Shown here piece by piece: positions 8,833-14,559 of a stretch of 14,559 nt of DNA. The notes below the pieces were generated by a model. That model ran no database searches, was not told the origin of the DNA, and saw only the letters and a list, made by a program, of their open reading frames with translations. The stretch is from Rheinheimera sp. (GTDB lineage Bacteria > Pseudomonadota > Gammaproteobacteria > Enterobacterales > Alteromonadaceae). The first letter of the stretch is position 1. Each line of letters begins with the position of its first letter. Made by a program: the position numbers and the translations under genes. The stretch lies in NCBI RefSeq assembly GCF_020217005.1, contig NZ_JAIWOI010000115.1, forward strand, positions 1 through 14,559, given 5' to 3'.

Positions 8833-9537
8833 ATGAAACAGCTCATTCTCTTGATTAGTTTTTGGTGTTTATTGGCTCAAGCAGCACCGATCAAAGTTGG
8901 ATTACATGACTCGGCTCCCTGGGCTTATCGGAATGCACAGGGAGAAATCACCGGGCTGGATTATGATATTGTCAAAACTATTTTGCAGCGAGAAGGAATC
9001 GAAGCTGAATTCGAACTCTATAGCTACAGCCGTTTACTGAAACTCTTCTCAGAACATAAACTGGATATAGCCAGCCCGGTTGCAGTGCCTTACCCTGGTG
9101 CTTTTTACAGTCAGCCGTACTTTACTGTACTGGATGTTGTGGTTAGTAAAAGCGGTAGCCCTCTGAACATCACCACACTGGAAGATTTAAAAGACAAAAC
9201 CGTAGTGGCATACCAACAGGCCAGCGAAGTCTTAGGACCTGATTTCGCAGCAGTGATCAAAAAAGCTCATTATCTGGAAGAAGCCGACCGGCAAAAGCAA
9301 TTTGAGCTACTGATGAATAACAGGGTGCAACTGATGGTAGGTGATGAGAAGGTACTGGCCTATTATGCGGAAAAAAATTATGGTCCGGGCAGCATACAGA
9401 TCCAGAAGATTTTTCCATCCGTCGATTATCCTGCCGCCTTTTGGAGCGCTGAGTTGCAGGCAAAGTTTAACTCAGGCCTGCTTCATCTGACTGAATCAGG
9501 TGAATTTCAGCAACTTCATGCGAAAAAAAGACTTTAG
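8833..9537 (+). CDS. Orphan periplasmic solute-binding protein, SBP_bac_3 family
   Basis: The 234-residue product has a clear signal peptide (MKQLILLISFWCLLAQA-AP). The mature start IKVGLHDSAPWAYRNAQGEITGLDYDIVKTIL is typical of family 3 extracellular solute-binding proteins. It is followed by a lobe-2 segment (TTLEDLKDKTVVAYQQAS) and a return to lobe 1 near the C-terminus. The position where amino-acid binders usually have TPER reads ASPVAVPYPGAFYSQPY, so the arginine that holds the ligand carboxylate is absent. No permease or ATPase gene is adjacent. It may therefore bind another small molecule or act as a free sensor or scavenger. The ATG at 8833 follows GGAG by 6 nt; the longer frame from 8785 lacks a signal sequence at its start. 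The stop overlaps the stop of the converging acetyltransferase gene. Confidence 0.85.
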   Translation: MKQLILLISFWCLLAQAAPIKVGLHDSAPWAYRNAQGEITGLDYDIVKTILQREGIEAEFELYSYSRLLKLFSEHKLDIASPVAVPYPGAFYSQPYFTVLDVVVSKSGSPLNITTLEDLKDKTVVAYQQASEVLGPDFAAVIKKAHYLEEADRQKQFELLMNNRVQLMVGDEKVLAYYAEKNYGPGSIQIQKIFPSVDYPAAFWSAELQAKFNSGLLHLTESGEFQQLHAKKRL

Positions 9538-10085
9538 CCCAATGTCTTTATCGTCTGCGCCGGATTACCTGCCACCACGACATGAGCAGCTACATCTTTT
9601 GTCACTACAGCCCCTGCTGCTATAACTGCACCTTCTCCTATATTGACACCGGGCAAAATTATAGCACCCCCTCCTATCCACACTGAATTGCCGATAGTGA
9701 CGGCATGGCCTTGCTCCAGCCCTGCTTTGCGTAGCACTGCGTCCAGAGGATGAGTCACAGTGTAGATCTGTACCCCAGGTCCAAGTAACACATCGTCACC
9801 AATACTGACTTTTCCTGCATCCAAAATGACACAGTTATGGTTGGCATAAAAATTCTGTCCAAGTTCTATGTTATATCCATAATCACAGAAAAAATGGGGC
9901 TCGATATAGCAGCTGCCTACTTTACCAAAAAGCTGACTTGCCAGCTGTTGATGAGCTTTAAAAGGCAAAGGCCCTTGTTGATTCATCTGTTGGCATAGCG
10001 CCTTTGCCTGTTTCCGCTGCAGAGCCAGACTTTTGTCTGCTGGATTAAACCATAACGCTGCTGCCATTTTTTCTTGTTCAGTCAT
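9534..10085 (-). CDS. maa: Maltose O-acetyltransferase, LbH hexapeptide family
   Basis: The 183 residues equal the length of E. coli Maa, and the whole sequence follows it. The N-terminal helical part (MTEQEKMAAALWFNPADKSL) leads into IEPHFFCDYGYNIELGQNFYANHNCVILD. Left-handed beta-helix hexapeptide turns follow (IGDDVLLGPGV, IGNSVWIGGGAIILPGVNIGEGAVIAAGAVVTKDV). His112 in YTVTHPLD matches the catalytic histidine of the LacA/Maa/NodL group, and Asn84 is also conserved. The enzyme transfers acetyl from acetyl-CoA to the C6 hydroxyl of maltose, glucose or related sugars in the cytoplasm. The true substrate may differ within this broad family. The start is the ATG at 10083-10085, directly after an in-frame TAG; the ribosome site is weak (CGGGA close to the ATG). 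No sugar operon surrounds it. Confidence 0.9.
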   Translation of the reverse strand: MTEQEKMAAALWFNPADKSLALQRKQAKALCQQMNQQGPLPFKAHQQLASQLFGKVGSCYIEPHFFCDYGYNIELGQNFYANHNCVILDAGKVSIGDDVLLGPGVQIYTVTHPLDAVLRKAGLEQGHAVTIGNSVWIGGGAIILPGVNIGEGAVIAAGAVVTKDVAAHVVVAGNPAQTIKTLG

Positions 10086-10138
10086 CTATCCCGGCCCTTG
10101 TTTAATTTATGCATCAGATGATCAGGTACGCCTGATCG

Positions 10139-10167
10139 TTAACATAAAGCCTCAGGCTTTTTATAGT
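10139..10167 (+). promoter_or_regulatory. Predicted sigma-70 promoter for the DUF3334 gene
   Basis: TTAACA (10139-10144) and TATAGT (10162-10167) are separated by exactly 17 bp, and each differs from consensus by one base. The spacer contains the inverted repeat AAAGCC-TCA-GGCTTT (10146-10160), which could be an operator or a start-region hairpin. Transcription would begin near 10174, giving a 5' leader of about 54 nt to the chosen ATG. Confidence 0.5.
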
Positions 10168-10227
10168 GTTATGCGTTGGAATAGAGATATACTAAGGTTA
10201 ATGTTGTCGCTTAGCCGGGTTTATGAG

Positions 10228-10905
10228 ATGAAAAAAACTAAAGTAATTACTACAGAAGAAATATTGCTCACCCTTTGTCATTCCGTGACTCAGGTTTTAG
10301 CTGCTGCTGGCAACGATAAAGTTGCTTATTCTCCTATGGTACAAAAAATCCAGAAGACCTGCTTACGTCCTGATCTGGGCTGTTTTGTATTGTTTGATGG
10401 TGGTTTTTCTGGGTTGGTCATCATCAACTTCACCTCACAGGCTGCTATGGAGATTTACCGTAAATACATGATGAGTATGGGAATGCCCGAATCTGAACTG
10501 GCTAACTTCCATACCTCTGACGAAGTGGGTAACGTGATGGGCGAGCTGATGAATCAAATAGTCGGCGACTTTACCAACAGAGTCAGAATGGAGCTGCAAA
10601 CCTCTATTAATCAGAGCCAACCTAAAATGATGGCGATTAATAAACAAGTGCAAATTATGATCAACACCCAGCTGGACCAGCCTCAGGCACGCCGGGTCAC
10701 TTTTAGCACACCAAACCACGCTATTTTCTACATGGAACTGTCGATGGATAAAACTGAGTTTATCCAGTTGCATGATTTTAGCCCGGTGCAGGATGAAAAT
10801 CCGGACGACATTATCGCCAATACAAACGCGACGGACGCCGAACCCGTAGAAGTGATGACATCTGCTGACGTGGATGATGATTTCCTGAAAGATCTGGGTC
10901 TTTAA
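10228..10905 (+). CDS. DUF3334 protein, CheX-like putative phosphatase with a CheZ-like C-terminal tail
   Basis: This is a cytoplasmic protein of 225 residues without signal or membrane segments. It resembles the DUF3334 family of Vibrio, Shewanella and relatives. The pattern matches CheX: a beta segment FDGGFSGLVIINFTSQAAMEIY (57-77), then the helix DEVGNVMGELMNQIVGD (98-114). E106 and N109 form the E-x2-N motif by which CheX/CheC phosphatases attack phospho-CheY. The last 15 residues (TSADVDDDFLKDLGL) resemble the CheY-binding tail of E. coli CheZ, recalled as ASQDQVDDLLDSLGF: 7 of 15 are identical without gaps. An acidic linker (about 186-215) joins domain and tail. Dephosphorylation of a receiver protein is therefore inferred; no chemotaxis gene is adjacent. 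The ATG at 10228 starts MKKTKV as in relatives; an ATG at 10201 would add nine residues and cannot be excluded. Confidence 0.8.
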   Translation: MKKTKVITTEEILLTLCHSVTQVLAAAGNDKVAYSPMVQKIQKTCLRPDLGCFVLFDGGFSGLVIINFTSQAAMEIYRKYMMSMGMPESELANFHTSDEVGNVMGELMNQIVGDFTNRVRMELQTSINQSQPKMMAINKQVQIMINTQLDQPQARRVTFSTPNHAIFYMELSMDKTEFIQLHDFSPVQDENPDDIIANTNATDAEPVEVMTSADVDDDFLKDLGL

Positions 10906-10915
10906 AAGCGTTTTG

Positions 10916-10949
10916 CTGCCGTTCGTTTATGGAACTAACGGCAGTTTTA
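10916..10949 (+). terminator. Rho-independent terminator after the DUF3334 gene
   Basis: CTGCCGTT (10916-10923) pairs perfectly with AACGGCAG (10937-10944) across a 13-nt loop, followed by TTTTA. It starts 11 nt after the DUF3334 stop. Its right half lies inside the last codons of the converging sensor kinase gene. On the minus strand the stem is not followed by a T run, so it probably terminates rightward transcription only. Confidence 0.65.
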
Positions 10950-12132
10950 TTCTGAAGCTTGCTCCACCTGCCTGACTTTCCCCGACTGACAAACTGGCTT
11001 TGTGCCACTCCAGCACACGACAAACAATAGCCAGGCCCAGACCAAAACCGCCAAAACCTTTTTGTCGGCTGGGATCTAAACGGACAAAAGGTTTAAGCAC
11101 TTCAGCTCTTAGCTCCGGAGCTATCCCAGGGCCATCATCTTCAACCCAAATTTCGACAGCCTCTGTACCGGAATGCAGTGTTAACACAACCTTGTTGCTG
11201 GCAAATCTTTTGGCGTTAACCAGCAGATTCTGCACTGCTCTTTCCAGATAATGGCCGTCGCAGACATAAACACAGCATTGTTTCACCTGCAATTCGATAG
11301 CGGCCCCAGGCAAAGCAGATAGCTTTTCAACCAAATTCTGTAGCAACTCCGACAGATCCACGTGCTGCAACTTCAATTGAGGTTCAGTGGATTCCAGCCT
11401 GGCATAATCCAACATCTCATCAACCAGTTGCTCCAGCTCTTTGACATCATTGAGCATTAATTGTTTTTCCTCAGCAGGTAAAGCGGACAGTTCCAGCGCA
11501 AAACTTAACCTGGCTAACGGAGTGCGAAGTTCATGCGAAACAGCCTGAGTCATTTCACGTTGTAATCCGAGCAAACGTTGAATTTGTTGCCGCATTTGTT
11601 CAAAACTAGCTGCTATAGGGGCAATAAAAGAGCGTACAGGCACAGTAGCTGTGGCCTTTGGATCTGACAATTGTTGTTTCAGCTTTTGAATATCGCGGGC
11701 AACTGGCCAAAGCCATAACCAGACCGCCACAGCCAGCAGCCCCAGAAACAGCAAACTGAACCAGTACGAGGGCACTGTATTTTCAGCTAGATCAGCAGGT
11801 CCAAGTTGCCATAAGTTGCCCTGTTGCATGGCGTAAAAAAACACCTGATCCCGCGTAAATAAAGGTACCACCTGACCTGCTTTCAAGGCCGCCAGCTCAG
11901 TTTCAGACCATAAAATGCTGCCAGCGGGCAGCAAAGTCGCTGCTAAATCAGAAGACAACTTAGCCGCAGGTAAAGCCTGAGTACTCAATTGTCCTGCCAG
12001 ATTATCGGCGACTAACAGCACCCAGGGGGGCACCTCACTTTGAGTTTCCTGCCAGAGTCGCTCTACAGTCCAGCCAACTCCGACCAACACCAAAGATATA
12101 AAGAGGTAAAAATGCAGAAATAATCTGGACAC
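10927..12132 (-). CDS. rstB: Two-component sensor histidine kinase, RstB-like
   Basis: The 401-residue product has an N-terminal membrane segment (about 5-24), a periplasmic sensor region of roughly 95 residues and a second membrane segment (about 122-143). A HAMP linker follows. The HisKA block AVSHELRTPLARLSFALE carries the phospho-acceptor His200. The ATPase domain has the N box (NLLVNAKRFA, N302/N306), G1 DDGPG (332-336) and G2 GFGLGLAI (362-369). The partner regulator is RstA-like, so the pair is likely RstAB-type. In enterics RstAB responds to PhoPQ and acid, but the signal here may differ. The start is GTG at 12130-12132, the only start codon after an in-frame TAA, with a weak GGG ribosome site. 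The 3' end carries the terminator of the converging DUF3334 gene. Confidence 0.88.
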   Translation of the reverse strand: MSRLFLHFYLFISLVLVGVGWTVERLWQETQSEVPPWVLLVADNLAGQLSTQALPAAKLSSDLAATLLPAGSILWSETELAALKAGQVVPLFTRDQVFFYAMQQGNLWQLGPADLAENTVPSYWFSLLFLGLLAVAVWLWLWPVARDIQKLKQQLSDPKATATVPVRSFIAPIAASFEQMRQQIQRLLGLQREMTQAVSHELRTPLARLSFALELSALPAEEKQLMLNDVKELEQLVDEMLDYARLESTEPQLKLQHVDLSELLQNLVEKLSALPGAAIELQVKQCCVYVCDGHYLERAVQNLLVNAKRFASNKVVLTLHSGTEAVEIWVEDDGPGIAPELRAEVLKPFVRLDPSRQKGFGGFGLGLAIVCRVLEWHKASLSVGESQAGGASFRIKLPLVP

Positions 12133-12255
12133 TAACTCAACCCGAAGTAAAGCCTGTGGTTAGGCTTAAATCTCAAATCGGCATAAGACTGCAATTGCGT
12201 GGTAACACAGCGAAAACACCATCGCCACGACGTAATAAGTTGAGTCTTCAGAACT
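12133..12255 (-). other. Unusually long intercistronic region between regulator and kinase genes
   Basis: These 123 nt separate two genes of one operon whose upstream members are tightly packed. There is a 6-bp hairpin, AAGCCT / AGGCTT with a 6-nt loop (12150-12167), just before the kinase GTG, and a weaker GTGG...CCAC fold around 12200-12230. No T run follows either, so neither is a simple terminator. RNA processing, attenuation or lowered kinase translation are possibilities. No convincing coding sequence was found. Confidence 0.3.
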
Positions 12256-12951
12256 TTAATCATTCCAGGCATCAGCCACAAACAAATAACCTTTGCCCCA
12301 GACTGTTTTAATGCGGAAAGGCGTTTCGGCATTGTCATTCAGTTTGCGGCGTAAATGCGACACCCGGACATCGACAGTACGATCCAGACCATCGTACTCA
12401 CGCCCAATAATTTGTTTATGGATAGCTTCACGTTTTACAGTTTGACCCGCATGTTTGGCTAACATCCACAACAAATCAAATTCATAACTGGTCAATTCCA
12501 CCAATTGCCCACCAAAATGAGCTTCTCTGGCGCTGTTATTCAGCGTCAACTGACCAAAGCTGAGTTCCTGATTATCAGACTTAGGCGCCGGGCTACCGCG
12601 TCTTAATAAGGCATGTACTCTGGCCAGCAGTACGCGGGGCTCCACAGGTTTAATCACATAATCATCAGCACCAAGCTCTAAACCCAGGACCTGATCAATA
12701 TCCCCCTGTTTGGCTGTTAGCATCAAAATAGGAGCAGTAAACCAGGGACGCACGGTACGACAAATGGTGAAACCATCCATACCTGGTAACATCAGATCCA
12801 GGATCATCAGATCTGGCTGCCAGGTCTGACAAATCGCAGGAACTGTATCACCACGACTTTCCAGCCGGACTTCAAAGCCTTGCTGCTGCAGGAAATTTTG
12901 CACTAAGGCAGCCAAACGGGCATCGTCTTCAACCAATAAGATTTTTTGCAT
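12256..12951 (-). CDS. rstA: OmpR-family response regulator, RstA-like
   Basis: The 231-residue protein has a receiver domain (1-118) with acidic pocket D9/D10, phospho-acceptor D52 in LDLMLPGMDG, T79 and K101. A winged-helix DNA-binding domain covers about 128-228. The stretch EYDGLDRTVDVRVSHLRRKLNDNAETPFRIKTVWGKGYLFVADAW follows E. coli RstA (YDGLDRSVDV, RIKTV, KGYLF, AW near the end) more closely than OmpR, PhoP or CpxR. Upon phosphorylation by the downstream kinase it should bind target promoters, possibly including that of its own operon. Its ATG overlaps the stop of the DUF3019 gene by one base (TAATG), indicating coupled translation. Confidence 0.92.
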   Translation of the reverse strand: MQKILLVEDDARLAALVQNFLQQQGFEVRLESRGDTVPAICQTWQPDLMILDLMLPGMDGFTICRTVRPWFTAPILMLTAKQGDIDQVLGLELGADDYVIKPVEPRVLLARVHALLRRGSPAPKSDNQELSFGQLTLNNSAREAHFGGQLVELTSYEFDLLWMLAKHAGQTVKREAIHKQIIGREYDGLDRTVDVRVSHLRRKLNDNAETPFRIKTVWGKGYLFVADAWND

Positions 12952-13325
12952 TAAAACACACTCCAGGGCGCCACCAGGCGTCTTCTTTTTTCCGGCTGGC
13001 GACTTAATACAATTAACTCTTTTTGTAACAACACGTGGTTGTCATTTTGCAATCTGACTTCCGTCTTTCCCGACCAGCTTAAAAACTGCTGCCACTGCCC
13101 CTGTTGCGCCTGACTCCAGCACTGCATTTGCTGCTGAGCAAAATACAGGCATAGATTTTGTGCCTTGTCGCTGCGCCAACTAACACTGAGCTGTGCTTCA
13201 CAGCTTTGCTCCGGCGTTGCAGCAACACAAAAAGCCGGACTCACCGACCAGCATAGTTCAGCCTCGCACTCAGAGGGTTGGGCGTTTGCCAGCAACAAAT
13301 TACCAGCGAATAACAGCCCTAACAT
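12951..13325 (-). CDS. DUF3019 family small periplasmic protein
   Basis: This protein of 124 residues has a signal peptide (MLGLLFAGNLLLANA-QP) and a mature part with six cysteines (in SEC, ELCW, AFCV, QSCE, NLCL and MQCW), consistent with periplasmic disulfides. The layout (SVSPAFCVA..EQSCEAQLSVSW, then LCLYF....QCW) and its place between a MipA-type gene and an RstAB-like pair fit DUF3019, a family of unknown function. It could act as an accessory sensor between the outer-membrane protein and the kinase; that is inference. The ATG follows AGGATAGGGA closely. The gene starts 14 nt after the mipA-like stop and runs into the regulator with a 1 nt overlap, so expression is surely shared. Confidence 0.75.
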   Translation of the reverse strand: MLGLLFAGNLLLANAQPSECEAELCWSVSPAFCVAATPEQSCEAQLSVSWRSDKAQNLCLYFAQQQMQCWSQAQQGQWQQFLSWSGKTEVRLQNDNHVLLQKELIVLSRQPEKRRRLVAPWSVF

Positions 13326-13339
13326 TCCCTATCCTTGCT

Positions 13340-14197
13340 TCAATAAAAACGATAACTCATACCTACAAACCAGGTCTGCACTGAATCGTCCTTCACTAAA
13401 GGACTATCGGTCATAGCACCATCCAAATGCAGATATCTATAAAAAGTCAGTAATGACCAGCGAGACGTCAGAGCTTTTTGCCAGCCTAACCTTAGTTCGG
13501 GTTGCCAACTGTCACGGCCTTTATATCTTTCCAGATAATACAGCTCATCTTCCCCAACGCCATAATAGGTATCTATTAGTTTAGAGCTTTTCCAATACAG
13601 TGTTGTCGTCAGGTCGAACTTGCCTCCGGCCAAAGGCCAGTAACCTGACCAGCTCCAGCTCGCATTCTGGCCATTGTATTTCGAATTGACGTCCTGCCAA
13701 AGATTCACCCTGCTTTGCCACTGTTCACCAAACCAGTTTAGCTGTAATCCGGCATCCAAAGCTGTAGGTCGCTTTTTCACATGTCCAATGGACACATTAC
13801 TCATCGTCTTTTCTGAGCCTGTTTCAACGGCTGGAGGTAACAGTGCGCTCGAACCGCTCATCGTAATCACGTTACCGGCAAACCAGCGCTGAAAATAACC
13901 TTTTTCCGAATTTAACCGGGTCACCAGACTGACAGCAAATTGCTCGTTCTGCACCAGGCTGTAACCAAAAGTTCCATTGTCGACAAACCAGGTATCAGTG
14001 TAATAACTGAAATCCGGCAAAATCAGCATCGGAAAACTTTTACCATCATACAGAGGGTTGCTACGTTGACCTGCCCCCACAGCAACAGACAACTGAAATT
14101 GTTCAGCCCCTACACAAGTTTCCTCGCCTGTGGCGCATGCCCAGGCGGCACCGCAGCCACTGAGAAAGATGACAAAAAGCCACACTACTAATTTCAT
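13340..14197 (-). CDS. MipA/OmpV family outer-membrane protein
   Basis: The product has 285 residues from the ATG at 14195-14197, chosen because GGTGA lies 7 nt upstream and MKLVVWLFVIFLSGC is a proper signal start; ATGs at 14221 and 14227 would add 8 or 10 residues. The body is amphipathic beta sequence ending in an aromatic residue (MSYRFY). It carries MipA/OmpV features: VGAGQRSNPLYDGKSFPMLILPDFSYYTDTWFVDNGTFGYSL near the N-terminus, YYGVGEDE in the middle and a final TFYRYLHLDGAMTDSPLVKDD. These proteins are outer-membrane barrels; E. coli MipA binds MltA and PBP1B, and some relatives respond to antimicrobial peptides. The signal region is ambiguous: LSG-C is a perfect lipobox at Cys15, but AWA-C a few residues later also fits ordinary cleavage. 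It is the first gene of the operon. Confidence 0.88.
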   Translation of the reverse strand: MKLVVWLFVIFLSGCGAAWACATGEETCVGAEQFQLSVAVGAGQRSNPLYDGKSFPMLILPDFSYYTDTWFVDNGTFGYSLVQNEQFAVSLVTRLNSEKGYFQRWFAGNVITMSGSSALLPPAVETGSEKTMSNVSIGHVKKRPTALDAGLQLNWFGEQWQSRVNLWQDVNSKYNGQNASWSWSGYWPLAGGKFDLTTTLYWKSSKLIDTYYGVGEDELYYLERYKGRDSWQPELRLGWQKALTSRWSLLTFYRYLHLDGAMTDSPLVKDDSVQTWFVGMSYRFY

Positions 14198-14227
14198 CGA
14201 CAGGTCACCCAATCTATTCATGCGCAT

Positions 14228-14461
14228 ACTCTAGCAGTTAATGCAAAACAGCTTAAGTAAAGTTAACAACTTCACACAAATTGGCGCGTAGGGTCACAGC
14301 ACTATAGTGCCGGACGACCAGGATCTATTACTAAGAAATATACGTATTTAAATCCGCTTATCAGCTAAGTTTGGCCTCCAGTGAAAAGGATCCAACAAGG
14401 CAATTTAATGCTATGATGCCTGCCATCAATGCGCGCAGTACCACTCTTAAAAACCGGGAAC
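14228..14461. promoter_or_regulatory. Non-coding region upstream of the mipA-like operon
   Basis: No gene is visible here. On the minus strand, TTAAGC and TAGAGT with a 17-bp gap end next to the mipA-like start region and may be its promoter, though the match is weak. A perfect 12-bp palindrome, GCACTATAGTGC, lies at 14299-14310. ATACGTAT at 14340-14347 is another short palindrome. On the plus strand, TGCTATGAT (14409-14417) looks like an extended -10 element that would drive transcription rightward through the repeat into whatever lies beyond the window; no good -35 accompanies it. Confidence 0.4.
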
Positions 14462-14559
14462 CGGAGCTGCGGCAAGGCGACAAGAGATAGAGACCCCAAG
14501 AGCATAGTCATTCTATGTGATTGGGGCTATAGAGCGCAGTCAACGCAGCTGCAGCTTCA
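14462..14559 (+). repeat. ERIC-like intergenic repeat (IRU), right end outside window
   Basis: The core is a hairpin: CCCCAA (14494-14499), GAG, CATAG, loop TCATT, CTATG, TGA, TTGGGG (14521-14526). Outer arms GGAGCTGCGGC (14463-14473) and GCTGCAGCTTC (14548-14558) pair with two G-U wobbles. The GAGC-stem-GTGAYTGGGG core, the left AAGGCGACAAG and the right GCGCAGTCAACGC...CTGCAGCTT line up with the roughly 126-bp enterobacterial ERIC consensus, including the regions used for ERIC-PCR primers. The terminal TATACCC of the enterobacterial form is not evident on the left, and the right terminus is cut off. As RNA, the plus strand gains G-A and G-U pairs that the other strand lacks. Confidence 0.75.

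Noticed and set aside
10033..10227. Long N-terminal extension of the DUF3334 frame overlapping maa
   Set aside because: It runs antisense into maa and across the predicted promoter; relatives begin at MKKxK.
12132..12338. Possible small gene across the gap between regulator and kinase
   Set aside because: Half of it overlaps the end of the RstA-like gene in another frame, and it shows no recognisable features.
14429..14559. Open frame from an ATG at 14429 to the right edge
   Set aside because: Most of it is the ERIC-like repeat, which commonly gives spurious open frames; there is no ribosome site and no family resemblance.

Overview
The window looks like chromosomal DNA of a gammaproteobacterium of the Alteromonadales type, probably Rheinheimera, Alishewanella or a close relative. 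This rests on family resemblance: a Maa-type acetyltransferase, a ComM/YifB helicase with the gammaproteobacterial NPSPSGH variant, a DUF3334 protein, a MipA/DUF3019/RstAB-like cluster and an ERIC-like intergenic repeat. No rRNA, tRNA, CRISPR array, transposase or phage gene was seen.

Left third (1-5772, minus strand). A three-gene envelope operon is transcribed toward the left edge. Its order is a TPR plus outer-membrane beta-barrel protein of the Slam/DUF560 type, a secreted FecR-domain protein that overlaps it by 11 nt, and, 23 nt further on, a giant lipoprotein-like protein. The giant protein has an Ig-like region, FN3 and then a string of about 95-residue bacterial Ig/cadherin repeats, and runs off the window (1081 residues seen). 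The layout suggests an exporter with its own surface-displayed cargo.

Middle (6025-10905). Mostly single genes in alternating orientation: comM/yifB (+), a Bcr/CflA-type drug exporter (-), an orphan SBP_bac_3 periplasmic protein (+), maltose O-acetyltransferase (-) and a CheX-like DUF3334 protein (+). Converging pairs overlap at their stop ends or nearly touch. The DUF3334 protein is the most interesting single gene. It has the E-x2-N motif of CheX/CheC phosphatases, and its C-terminal tail closely resembles the CheY-binding tail of CheZ, an otherwise unrelated phosphatase.

Right third (10927-14227, minus strand). A four-gene operon reads mipA-like outer-membrane protein, DUF3019 periplasmic protein, RstA-like response regulator, RstB-like sensor kinase. 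The first two may report an envelope condition to the kinase. The first three genes are tightly packed (14 nt gap, then a 1 nt stop/start overlap), while 123 nt separates the regulator from the kinase.

Right edge (14228-14559). Non-coding DNA holds a perfect 12-bp palindrome, a possible rightward extended -10 promoter and most of an ERIC-like imperfect palindromic repeat that is cut by the window end.
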